Shown here piece by piece: positions 1-7,778 of a stretch of DNA of 35,578 bases. The first letter of the stretch is position 1; every line of letters begins with the position of its first letter. The stretch comes from Gemmatimonadota bacterium (lineage in GTDB: Bacteria > 4572-55 > J002), in assembly GCA_003697105.1 (NCBI GenBank), contig RFFQ01000187.1:1-35578 (forward strand), given 5' to 3'. The notes beneath the pieces were generated by a model. It was given only the letters and a program-made list of their open reading frames with translations, made no database searches and was not told the DNA's origin. A program made the position numbers and the translations under genes.

Positions 1-67
1 TCAAACGAGGCAATGACCATGGCAAATGGCTGCCCAAAAAACGATAAAGTGGTACCAAATGTGTCAT
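1..67 (-). CDS. possible N-terminal stub of a gene running off the window edge
   Basis: From an ATG at 67-65 on the minus strand the frame stays open to the window edge (22 codons, beginning MTHLVPLYRF). A purine-rich stretch (ggaagaaag) lies just upstream, and a TTGAAA-17-TACTTT promoter-like pair lies at 145-117. The piece is too short to recognise a family and the start is not supported by conservation. It could equally be non-coding sequence. Confidence 0.2.
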   Translation of the reverse strand, partial: MTHLVPLYRFLGSHLPWSLPRL

Positions 68-116
68 GTCTGCTTTCTTCCAAATTTAGAACGAGAAAAG
101 GAGCGGATTGTTCTAG

Positions 117-145
117 AAAGTAGAAGAAAGTGGACTTTTTTTCAA
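117..145 (-). promoter_or_regulatory. weak sigma70-like promoter candidate
   Basis: On the minus strand TTGAAA (145-140) and TACTTT (122-117) are separated by exactly 17 bases. They point toward the possible gene start at 67. The boxes match consensus only partly and the region is AT-rich, so chance is a real alternative. Confidence 0.3.
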
Positions 146-333
146 GTTTTGTCGTGTACTATGGGCAGTGCCATACGCCCTTCGACGGTATCGACATCCA
201 CAACAAAAGAGGTCACGATAATCTGCACCGCTTGCAAACTCCGAGCAAAATCACCAAGAGCATAATAATTGGCGGCTTGTGCATCGGGATTGTTGGCAAG
301 GGCGCTGTAGGAGTTGCTATATGCGATCCGGTA
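142..333 (-). pseudogene. possible coding remnant (C-terminal fragment, no start)
   Basis: Directly after the stop of the 829-residue gene (TAA at 339-337, then TGA at 336-334) the same minus-strand frame stays open for 63 codons to a TGA at 144-142. The translation (starting YRIAYSNSYSALANNP, with ANYYALGDFARSLQAV in the middle and ending LPIVHDKT) has protein-like composition, and the first half looks helical and TPR-like. There is no upstream ATG and no ribosome binding site. It may be the tail of a deleted gene, or chance. I do not recognise the family. Confidence 0.3.
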
Positions 334-336
334 TCA

Positions 337-2826
337 TTAGGGATGTGCCACCACTACCGTCTGGGTTTTCACCGTGGTGCCAAGAGTTATCGCGCAAATA
401 TAGAGATGATCCGGTACGACCTTCCCGTTACGGTCGCGACCGTCCCACAACACCCCAATCGCGGCGTCTTCAGGTGTAAATACGCGATTATCCACCAGTG
501 TTCGCTGCAATCGACCGGCGATATTGTAAATTTGGATGGTTACCGGACGTGGTTGATCTAATGAGAACCAGATTTGAGCCACTTCTCCGGTAGATGGGGC
601 AAATACTCGCGGTAGCACATCTACCTGTGCTGTGGTGATCGAAAATATCTCTGAAAAGACGGTATCGGAGCTATTCAAGGGGTCGCTTACGGTCAAACGT
701 AATTGCCCCTGCCGCTCCGAACCATAACCGGAGGTATCCCACACGTAGCGTCCATCATTGACCGCCATCGGTTGGGCTTCGGCATCAAATGGGTTCAATG
801 ACCGCCACGAAACGCCTCCATCGTTGCTATAATCGATCTGAATGGTTAAATCCTCCGGTAAATGATCGCTATCAGTCGCTTCCCACAAAATCTCTTGTAA
901 CCCAGTCCAGACCGTATTAGGTGTCATGGGGCGGCGCAATGTCGCTTGCGGGGCGTTATTGATGGTGTTGATGGAGAACTGTTTTTTGCCAGTCCATCCC
1001 GAACTCAAACCGGAGGCATCCACTGCCCGGACCCAAACTTCATACAATTGGTCTTCTAGTAAGGGTTCACTTGTCCAGCGGGTCACTCCGCTAACCATCT
1101 GATCCACTTCGGTTTCGATCTTTTGAAATTTAAAAATTTGAATTTGGTAGCGCATGGTTTCGGGGGTATCCAGCGGGTCTGGATCGTTGTTGAATTGCCA
1201 GCGCACGGTGACCACCGGTTGGTTCGCATCGGGTTCTGGGATGACATCTAGCGGAGTAGCGGGTGCCTCCGGCTGAACATCCACCACAAACGACTGCGTT
1301 GATGACCATCGCGCGGAAGAATCCCCTTGAGCATCTACAGTACGCACGCGATAATACCAGCGTTGGTTATCCTGCAAAGGATTATCCGGTTGCCACATCG
1401 CTTCACCGGGGGGAGTGAGCACATCGATTGCAACCGGGTTAAACGTTGGTTCCACCGAAAGTTGCAAGTGATATTGTATCTCCAGAGGCGTATTGACCGG
1501 ATTCCATTGGATCCGTGGACGCGGTGTTCGGATAATCTCATCATTTGCGGGTGAAAAGCCACCTTGGACAACTACCGGACGGAGCTTAAGCCAGCGGGCA
1601 AAAATATCTCGGGAATGCTCCCAAACAACCCACACCCGATTATTAACCACGTCCACAGCGAGTTGCGGTGAGCGATGAAACCCAATGGGTTCATTCACCT
1701 GCATCACCGATGACCAGACTTCCGTACCGTAGGGACGATAGCGGTAATAAATATCACTGGAATCCGCGGTATTACTTTGCCAAGTTACCCACATGTTTAG
1801 TGCCGGATCGACCACAATTCCCGGTAACGTGTCATCTCGACCGGGTAATTCTACGGAGATGGGTTCATCCCAGACGTCTGCTTGTAGGGATTGTAGCCAG
1901 ATGTCCCGCGCACCGGATTCCCCGCGAGCCCACGCCAGCCACACTTGACCGTGTTCCGTGATAAAAATCGCTGGGTCTGTATCGTGGCTCCCATCCGGGG
2001 TCAGTTGCCCTTCTGGCAAAGATGGATCGGGACCGGAGAGCGGTTGCCAACCTTCCGGTGTATGCCGGTAAGCAAACAGGGCACTCCCGCGGGGCCTCTC
2101 AAATGACGCGACGACCCAGGGTTGGTACGTTTGGGGATGCACCGCAATTGCCGGAAAGGAGCCGCTCGAAATCTGGTGTTCCGCAACAACCACCGGGTTA
2201 CCTTGCCACCGCCCGGGGAAACCATCCACATACTGTTGTGCCATCACCGAAACGGTATCGGGATGGGAATCTATCTCCGCATTTAACCGGCGATACCAAA
2301 CTGCCCAAATATCGGGTCTGGTGCGGCTGGCAGCGATGTTTGTTTGCATATCCCAATCCTCACCAGAGGATGAAAAACTATGGGGACCGCGCCAAGCTCC
2401 GGTCTGGGGATAAAAACTCCGGTCATATAGGCGGCTGGCGATGTTTGTCTCTTGCCAGAGTAACATGATCCCCCCCAAGGCACTGATGGCGACTTTCGGA
2501 TGTTCGTTTGAGCTATAATCGGAGAGTTGTCCTTGGCTATAATGACTTTCTACCGGCGGGGGGTACTCCCAATTTTGACCATTGTCGGTTGAGAATTTCG
2601 TAAATGTGAGTGATTCTGTTGCATCACCTTTGCGCTGCCAAGTTATCCAAATTGACCCATCCAGTGCTGAAATAGCCAGATGGGGCATATCATTTAGCCA
2701 ATCGGATGTTTCTACGGCTAAATTATTGGAGCCCACCAACCGCTCATCAACCGGAAATCCCGGGACGGGGATCACCAGTTGAGTGACAGATACCCATATC
2801 AATGAGATTAATATCGTGCGGATCAT
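337..2826 (-). CDS. secreted propeller / fibronectin-like protein with C-terminal FlgD Ig-like domain
   Basis: An 829-residue exported protein of unknown exact role. Residues 1-23 form a signal peptide (hydrophobic TILISLIWVSVTQLVI). Residues about 40-420 carry at least six spaced strands of the type xxWVxWxxxxxxxxI (for example IWITWQRKGD, VWLAWARGES, MWVTWQSNTA, VWVVWEHSRD), as in sialidase/BNR-like beta-propellers. Three fibronectin/Ig-like modules follow at about 430-520, 530-640 and 640-735. The last 90 residues match the FlgD Ig-like type (VTIQIYNIAGRLQRTLVD, then GVLWDGRDRNGKVVPDHLY), which ends many secreted proteins in FCB-group and related phyla. The ATG overlaps the stop of the upstream repeat-protein gene as ATGA, and no clear Shine-Dalgarno is seen, so translation is probably coupled. 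Likely cell-surface or extracellular; ligand unknown. Confidence 0.85.
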   Translation of the reverse strand: MIRTILISLIWVSVTQLVIPVPGFPVDERLVGSNNLAVETSDWLNDMPHLAISALDGSIWITWQRKGDATESLTFTKFSTDNGQNWEYPPPVESHYSQGQLSDYSSNEHPKVAISALGGIMLLWQETNIASRLYDRSFYPQTGAWRGPHSFSSSGEDWDMQTNIAASRTRPDIWAVWYRRLNAEIDSHPDTVSVMAQQYVDGFPGRWQGNPVVVAEHQISSGSFPAIAVHPQTYQPWVVASFERPRGSALFAYRHTPEGWQPLSGPDPSLPEGQLTPDGSHDTDPAIFITEHGQVWLAWARGESGARDIWLQSLQADVWDEPISVELPGRDDTLPGIVVDPALNMWVTWQSNTADSSDIYYRYRPYGTEVWSSVMQVNEPIGFHRSPQLAVDVVNNRVWVVWEHSRDIFARWLKLRPVVVQGGFSPANDEIIRTPRPRIQWNPVNTPLEIQYHLQLSVEPTFNPVAIDVLTPPGEAMWQPDNPLQDNQRWYYRVRTVDAQGDSSARWSSTQSFVVDVQPEAPATPLDVIPEPDANQPVVTVRWQFNNDPDPLDTPETMRYQIQIFKFQKIETEVDQMVSGVTRWTSEPLLEDQLYEVWVRAVDASGLSSGWTGKKQFSINTINNAPQATLRRPMTPNTVWTGLQEILWEATDSDHLPEDLTIQIDYSNDGGVSWRSLNPFDAEAQPMAVNDGRYVWDTSGYGSERQGQLRLTVSDPLNSSDTVFSEIFSITTAQVDVLPRVFAPSTGEVAQIWFSLDQPRPVTIQIYNIAGRLQRTLVDNRVFTPEDAAIGVLWDGRDRNGKVVPDHLYICAITLGTTVKTQTVVVAHP

Positions 2827-4328
2827 GAATAAAAGACTTTCGCTTGGTCTTGCAGGTGCTTATGGACAATCAGGGGTGTTGTGGGATTTTCCCGTAAGGC
2901 GCTATAGACGGAGGGGTCTTGTACCCATTTTTCATTCTGGGCGATTGCCCAGAGCACAATTTCCGGTGTTTTTTCGCGTCCGGCAAGCATCAAGACATCT
3001 TCTTTTTTCATCAACGGGTTGTTCAGAGCGGATTTGACCACATTCCCATCGGGATCGGTGATCAGCACATCTAAAATCAGACGGATATTGGTCTGCGCCG
3101 CGAGTGCCACCCGGGAGCTATATGGCAACCCTCTCACTTTTTTTGCGAGGGCAATCCGGGCTCGCCGGCGGATTTCGGGGCTAAGTTCCGGTAAACGGGT
3201 GATTTCTAGCAAATCCTGCTGAGTTAGGTCGGGTAACAAGGGGATCGAAATCTCCGGCGGGGTATTGGGGTTACGGGTCAGTGCCAATTTAATGGGGTAC
3301 ATGGCACTCCATTTTTTATTTGCGGCAATAACGCGCAAGAGTTCCGGTGTGGTACTGCGGCGGTTGGTGAGCAGAATAATTTGATGATCGCGCAAACGGG
3401 GATTGGCTAAAACGTGCTTGAGGACTTCAGGCTCGCGGTCGTAAATCAGGAATTGGAGCCATTTTTGGTCGCCTTTTTTTGCCAGTGCGATTCGTTCGCC
3501 GGTCATTAAGTGCTTGGTCTGTTCTCGGGCATCCTCTACGGCACTATCGCTCAACATTTCGTGGAGGAGTTCATCCGGCGGGGCTAAATCCTCTGTGTCA
3601 TGGATGATGCGCACCGGTGCCCAGAGTGTTTTCATGGTATCTAACTGGTACGAACCATCGTCTAATCGATCAAATCCTTGTTCTTGCAATCGTTTACCAA
3701 GTTGGGCGTACACTTTGCGGATAATGCCCACATTATCCCCTTGTAAAAAGAGTTCTGCCAAGGCGTAGGGTTGGATCCGAATCTGTTTCAGGCTCTCAAA
3801 TCCATCTGCTTGGCAGGTGTTATACAGATGTTTAAGTAGATGGAGCATTCCCAATGGGGATCGACTCAGCTTGAGTTCGGTAGCAAAACCGCGAATGACT
3901 TGCATCAAACAGGGGATCAATTCTGCCAGCATCCGTGCTGATCGATTGAACAAGCGCGGAAAATCGGTCATCAGTTGCCAGACATTGAGATAGCCTTGGT
4001 GCAGGGTTTCTTCCAGCATCTGTTGCCAGCGCCGTTCCCCGATCAATTGGCTGATTTCGTACTCGCAAAGCAGGCAGAGCAAAACCCGCTCGGCATCCGG
4101 GTCTTCCCGGATCGCTTCCTCGTAGATCGAATGCAGGAGGATGGGCACATCTTCTAACGGCTGATCTTCCAATGCCATCGCTAACCCTTTGATGATGGCG
4201 TAATTTTCGGTATGAATGGAGAGATCGTGGATGAGTTGGAGAGCTTCTTGACGAAGGCGCAGGGGACGCTCCCACTTGAGTACCCATTCGGATGAGGAGC
4301 GCGGGGTCGGGGTCGCATGAGGAGACAT
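2823..4328 (-). CDS. cytosolic LRV/HEAT-like repeat protein
   Basis: A 501-residue protein without signal peptide. The start is the ATG at 4328, preceded at 7 bases by GGAAGGAA; a TTG 33 bases upstream in the same frame is unlikely. The first ~270 residues are alpha-helical without a family I recognise. From about residue 280 there are helical units with the leucine-rich-variant flavour: REPEVLKHVLANPRL, TTPELLRVIAANKKW, KLALTRNPNTPPEIS, NVVKSALNNPLMKKEDVL, EIVLWAIAQNEKW. Such alpha-solenoids usually bind other proteins; no catalytic motif is visible. It is the promoter-proximal gene of a pair, with its TGA overlapping the ATG of the secreted 829-residue protein. A second, exported LRV protein lies at 10434-12608. 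Confidence 0.8.
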   Translation of the reverse strand: MSPHATPTPRSSSEWVLKWERPLRLRQEALQLIHDLSIHTENYAIIKGLAMALEDQPLEDVPILLHSIYEEAIREDPDAERVLLCLLCEYEISQLIGERRWQQMLEETLHQGYLNVWQLMTDFPRLFNRSARMLAELIPCLMQVIRGFATELKLSRSPLGMLHLLKHLYNTCQADGFESLKQIRIQPYALAELFLQGDNVGIIRKVYAQLGKRLQEQGFDRLDDGSYQLDTMKTLWAPVRIIHDTEDLAPPDELLHEMLSDSAVEDAREQTKHLMTGERIALAKKGDQKWLQFLIYDREPEVLKHVLANPRLRDHQIILLTNRRSTTPELLRVIAANKKWSAMYPIKLALTRNPNTPPEISIPLLPDLTQQDLLEITRLPELSPEIRRRARIALAKKVRGLPYSSRVALAAQTNIRLILDVLITDPDGNVVKSALNNPLMKKEDVLMLAGREKTPEIVLWAIAQNEKWVQDPSVYSALRENPTTPLIVHKHLQDQAKVFYS

Positions 4329-4354
4329 GAGCCATTTCCTTCCGAATATCAATC

Positions 4355-4383
4355 TTGACAACCCAGTTGAACACGCCTATTAT
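4355..4383 (+). promoter_or_regulatory. sigma70-type promoter for the TPR gene
   Basis: TTGACA at 4355-4360, 17-base spacer, TATTAT at 4378-4383. The predicted start, near 4390, gives a leader of about 30 bases before the AAAGGAG and ATG at 4421. It lies in the 92-base gap between divergent genes. Confidence 0.7.
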
Positions 4384-4420
4384 TTAATATCTTTTCAAAA
4401 AAAAGTAAAGGAGCGTAGGC

Positions 4421-4978
4421 ATGTCCAAAAAACGAATCCGTTTGCTGGTGTTGGTTGGTGTGCTGGTTTGGAGTGCGCAATATGTGCCGGGTACAATTCG
4501 CTGGGTCGATTCGCAAATGGCGATTGTCTTTGCACAACGCGCATTACAAGAAGGGGATCAAGCGGCGGCGCTCAACTGGTTGCAACGGTGTACCTCTTTG
4601 AACCCTCAGCATACCCGTGCGTACCGCTTAATGGGCGAAATTTTCTACTTTCAAAAGCGTTGGGCGGAAGCGGTTCGTGCCTACGAAAAAGCAGTAGCGG
4701 CGGGCAGTACCGATGCTGTCATGTTCAATAATCTAGGCTGGACGCTGATCGAACACGATCTCGACTATGAAAAAGGCATTGAATACGCCAAACGGTCACT
4801 GGAACTCGATCCCGACAAAGCGTACACCGAGGATACCCTCGGTTGGGGTTATTACAAACTGGGTGATTATGAGCAAGCCCTTTATTGGGTGGAAAAAGCC
4901 TACCAACGTGCCCCCCACGAACCAGAATTGAAAACACACTACGACGTGTTAGTTGATTTGGTCAAACAGGAGCAGTGA
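4421..4978 (+). CDS. membrane-anchored tetratricopeptide repeat protein
   Basis: A 185-residue protein. Residues 7-24 are a single hydrophobic segment after a basic KKRIR start, so it is either an uncleaved anchor or a signal peptide. TPR-type helix pairs follow at about 32-65, 66-98, 100-133 and 134-167, with the usual pattern of W/L, G/A and terminal P (ALQEGDQAAALNWLQRCTSL, GEIFYFQKRWAEAVRAYEKA, LGWGYYKLGDYEQALYWVEK). This is a protein-interaction scaffold, with no enzymatic motif. The AAAGGAG ribosome binding site and a good promoter at 4355-4383 make it a single-gene unit. It is divergent from the repeat-protein pair and convergent with gcvPA. The partner is unknown. Confidence 0.85.
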   Translation: MSKKRIRLLVLVGVLVWSAQYVPGTIRWVDSQMAIVFAQRALQEGDQAAALNWLQRCTSLNPQHTRAYRLMGEIFYFQKRWAEAVRAYEKAVAAGSTDAVMFNNLGWTLIEHDLDYEKGIEYAKRSLELDPDKAYTEDTLGWGYYKLGDYEQALYWVEKAYQRAPHEPELKTHYDVLVDLVKQEQ

Positions 4979-5040
4979 ATCGTGGTCAGTGAACAGGTAG
5001 CAACTCCTCAACTCAAGAAACTCCCCAACTCCCAAACTCC
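4979..5040. repeat. short degenerate CAACTCC-type repeats between convergent genes
   Basis: Between the TPR stop and the gcvPA stop, the segment from about 4999 holds five imperfect tandem copies of (C)AACTC(C) separated by 1-4 bases. No hairpin or T-run terminator is visible here although both genes end at this spot. Low-complexity drift is the simplest explanation. Confidence 0.35.
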
Positions 5041-6387
5041 TTAATATCTCCGTAGAAACTCGATAAATGCATCCATTTCCGCTTTGGAGCGTTTTTCGGT
5101 AACGCAAACCAGCATAGAATGCTTAAATTCGTCGCCGTAAAACCGGTCAAGGGCGATACCAGCATGAATCTTCTCTGACAGGGCATCTGTGATGATTTGC
5201 GAGGCGGGCACGGGTGTTTTAACGACAAATTCTTTGAAGAAGGGTGTCTTAAATTGCAATTGGAATGCAGCCAAATCGGCAATGCGGGCGGCTAAATAAT
5301 GGCTTTTTTGCAGGCAATGGTGCGCCACATCGTACATGCCTTGTTTCCCCATCAAACACATGTAAACCGTTGAAGCTAAAGCGACCAACCCTTGATTTGT
5401 ACAGATATTAGATGTTGCTTTTTCCCGCCGGATGTCTTGTTCGCGGGTACGTAAAGTCATGGTATATGCCCGTTTCCCGTTTAGGTCAACGGTTTCGCCA
5501 ATGACCCGGCCGGGCATCTTGCGCACATATTGGGTTTTGCAGGTGAAAAATCCCAGATGCGGTCCGCCAAAACTTGCCGGATTGCCCAACGCTTGGCCTT
5601 CGCCAACGGCAATATCAGCATCGTATTCCCCCGGCGGCATGAGGATAGGTAAGGAGATGGGGTCCACCACCGCAATAAACAACGCTCCAGCATCATGGGT
5701 AACTTGGGCTAATGTTTTCATATCTTCCAAATGTCCGAAAAAATTCGGGTGTTGGACAATCACGCAGGCAGTTTTCTCATTGAGGGTCTGTTTCAAGGTG
5801 TCAATATCCGCGCTGCCATTGTCGGTAAATGGTACCTCGATGACGGTGGCATCCACTGCCGTGTTGTAGGTCTTGACGACCTCAATGTAATTCGGATGTA
5901 CAGATTGCAGAATGACAACTTCATTGCGTTTCCGCAGTAAATTTTGTGCCATTAAGGAGGCTTCGGCGGCGGCAGAAGCACCATTGTAAAGCGAGGCATT
6001 GGAAATATCCATGCCGGTAAGTTCACACATCAAACTTTGATATTCAAAATTGACTTGCAATGTTCCTTGAGCCACTTCCGGTTGGTAGGGGGTGTACGCC
6101 GTGTAAAACTCTGAGCGCAATAACATATGGTTTACGGCTGCCGGAGAGTAATGATCATAAGCACCCCCGCCCAAAAAGGACACAAACTGGGACGAATCCG
6201 CGTTGAGACTCGCCAAATACTTCATCAATTTTGTTACTTCAATTTCGGAAAGGGCGTCCGGTAGATTAAGCTCGGAGGTTAACTGAATCTCATCGGGGAC
6301 ACTATCCAGTAAATCTTGAAAGGACTCCACGCCGATAACGTTCAGCATTTCCCGACGCTCGGAATCAGTAATAGAGAGAAAAGGCAT
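5041..6387 (-). CDS. gcvPA: glycine dehydrogenase (decarboxylating) subunit 1, split P-protein
   Basis: A 448-residue protein, the usual length of the N-terminal half of the glycine cleavage P-protein. P-protein decarboxylates glycine and passes the aminomethyl group to the lipoyl arm of GcvH; the PLP-binding lysine lies in the partner subunit GcvPB. Family features visible: the start MPFLSITDSERREML, FLGGGAYDHYSPAAVNHML, EFYTAYTPYQPEVAQGTLQ, QSLMCELTGMDISNASLYNG, the EGQALGNPASFGGPHLGFF stretch, and REQDIRREKATSNICTNQGL. TAGGAG sits 7 bases before the ATG. It is the last gene on its strand after an outer-membrane protein; gcvPB, gcvT, gcvH and lpd are not in this window, so it cannot form a complete system from here alone. 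Cytosolic. Confidence 0.95.
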   Translation of the reverse strand: MPFLSITDSERREMLNVIGVESFQDLLDSVPDEIQLTSELNLPDALSEIEVTKLMKYLASLNADSSQFVSFLGGGAYDHYSPAAVNHMLLRSEFYTAYTPYQPEVAQGTLQVNFEYQSLMCELTGMDISNASLYNGASAAAEASLMAQNLLRKRNEVVILQSVHPNYIEVVKTYNTAVDATVIEVPFTDNGSADIDTLKQTLNEKTACVIVQHPNFFGHLEDMKTLAQVTHDAGALFIAVVDPISLPILMPPGEYDADIAVGEGQALGNPASFGGPHLGFFTCKTQYVRKMPGRVIGETVDLNGKRAYTMTLRTREQDIRREKATSNICTNQGLVALASTVYMCLMGKQGMYDVAHHCLQKSHYLAARIADLAAFQLQFKTPFFKEFVVKTPVPASQIITDALSEKIHAGIALDRFYGDEFKHSMLVCVTEKRSKAEMDAFIEFLRRY

Positions 6388-6516
6388 CTTAAGACTCCTA
6401 GAGATAACGAATAGTATAAGTTTGAGACCTTTGGTTTTTCAGATATTTTTACGGGATTTACGGAATCCTTAAAATCCCAGCAGAACTAAACTTTATAATT
6501 TACGATGTAACGGGAT
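6388..6516. other. intergenic region upstream of gcvPA with AAATCCCGT repeats
   Basis: On the minus strand AAATCCCGT occurs twice, near 6515-6507 and 6458-6450, and an inverted partner (GGGATTT on the minus strand) lies between them, near 6478-6472. A hairpin GGGATTT/AAATCCC is possible but has no T-run, so it is not a convincing terminator. A TATACT-like box lies near 6416 with only a weak -35, so gcvPA may have its own weak promoter or depend on read-through from the upstream barrel-protein gene. Confidence 0.3.
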
Positions 6517-7737
6517 TTAATACCATTTGCGCCGTTTACCCCATTTTTCGCTACCCGAAATTGAGATAGCAATGCGGGTAATGGTTTCTTCGACCGTGTT
6601 CGGTTCAACACTTCCCCGTTTACCCCACTGCACCGCCACATCGACGATTCCAAACCGCCCTTTGAGCGGCATCCCCCACCCGATGGAAAAAAAATGCTCG
6701 CGGATTTTATCACCATCCGCATCTTTGTAATAATAGGGTTGGGTGTAATAGCCGGCACGGAGCGGCATCCGCAGGAAATAATTACGGCGCGGGTCAATAC
6801 TGGGTAGATACTCCACCCCGACTGAAAATCGTGCGGTGTCAATATATTCCAACTGGTGACTCTGCTTACCGTTAATTTCAAACTCAGACCAATTGGTGAC
6901 AACCATATCTGCCGCCACTTTCAGATTCGCCATGGCTTTATAATACGCTCCCACCCCATATTGGGACGGAATGGTGGCCTCATGTTGTTGGGTTATCGGC
7001 TCGGTGGAATAGATCGCCGTGATTTCGGTCTCCTGATCCAAAGTTGCCTTGGGGGCATATATCCCGCCGAGAGCCAGATCATCATGAAGACGCCATAAAA
7101 AGCCACTGTACATCCCCATACCGGTTATTTTTGCCTGAATGTGGTCTTCGGAATCGACAAAATCGGGGTTGGCGAAATCGCGGTACCACGTTTGATCGGT
7201 GGTGCCAAAATAATACTTTAACCCGAGGCCAAATGCCAACCGCTGCCATTTACCGGCAACGCTCAAGCGCACCGAATAAAGACCGCCGCTACCCTCAATA
7301 TCACTGCGGTAAGGCTCATCTTCATCCAAAAATGTTTTTGAGGTCAGATAATCATAATCGGTCTCTTGCACATACCCCAGTGACATGGAATAGCGGCTCG
7401 GTAAGGGGATGCTCAACTTAAAATGGGGAAACAACGAGCCATTGAAATGCGTTTTTGTCACCGCATCCTGCACGGCATAACGTTCAGGTTGGTAGGTAAA
7501 TGAGGCAGTCGTCAAGGATTGCAAAGAGGAGAGTGCCGGGTTCAATACACTTAAATTTTGATCATCTGCTACACCCAATGTCACCGTGCCCATACCCATG
7601 CTCCGGGCGGTGGCACCATAAATCGACTCTCCCAGCCCGTTGATGGAAAAAATAGACTCACTGCGTCCGGAGGAAGGAATCCCCAGCACCCCGATAAAAA
7701 AAACGATGAAGACCCAACGCGGTACAAATGAATACAT
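6517..7737 (-). CDS. outer-membrane beta-barrel protein (PorV/FadL-like)
   Basis: A 406-residue protein. Residues 1-27 form a signal peptide (WVFIVFFIGVLGIPSSG). The mature start GLGESIYGATARSMGMGTVT followed by DDQNLSVLNPALSSL is the signature of a broad family of outer-membrane barrels related to PorV and FadL. The remainder is alternating beta-strands with aromatic girdles (YSMSLGYVQETDYDYL, WQRLAFGLGLKYYFG, RFSVGVEYLPSIDPRRNYF, LRAGYYTQPYYY), and the chain ends in an aromatic residue after a basic KWGKRRKWY. The cargo or role cannot be read from sequence; transport or assembly of surface proteins are both possible. It follows the lipoprotein gene by 41 bases on the same strand, probably in one transcript with tatA. 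The ribosome site is weak (AAAGG). Confidence 0.85.
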   Translation of the reverse strand: MYSFVPRWVFIVFFIGVLGIPSSGRSESIFSINGLGESIYGATARSMGMGTVTLGVADDQNLSVLNPALSSLQSLTTASFTYQPERYAVQDAVTKTHFNGSLFPHFKLSIPLPSRYSMSLGYVQETDYDYLTSKTFLDEDEPYRSDIEGSGGLYSVRLSVAGKWQRLAFGLGLKYYFGTTDQTWYRDFANPDFVDSEDHIQAKITGMGMYSGFLWRLHDDLALGGIYAPKATLDQETEITAIYSTEPITQQHEATIPSQYGVGAYYKAMANLKVAADMVVTNWSEFEINGKQSHQLEYIDTARFSVGVEYLPSIDPRRNYFLRMPLRAGYYTQPYYYKDADGDKIREHFFSIGWGMPLKGRFGIVDVAVQWGKRGSVEPNTVEETITRIAISISGSEKWGKRRKWY

Positions 7738-7778
7738 TCACATAACCTTTTTTTCTGAAGACGGATAGATAAATGGTG

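Noticed and set aside
130-561. 143-codon open frame on the plus strand
   Set aside because: Its 3' half lies antisense to the clear 829-residue gene and there is no ribosome site or recognisable family feature.
3832-4374. 180-codon minus-strand frame overlapping the cytosolic repeat protein
   Set aside because: Rich in Arg, Ser and Pro as expected of an out-of-frame reading; the other frame carries the repeat units and the ribosome site.
6450-6516. terminator between the barrel gene and gcvPA
   Set aside because: The GGGATTT/AAATCCC hairpin has no T-run on either strand.
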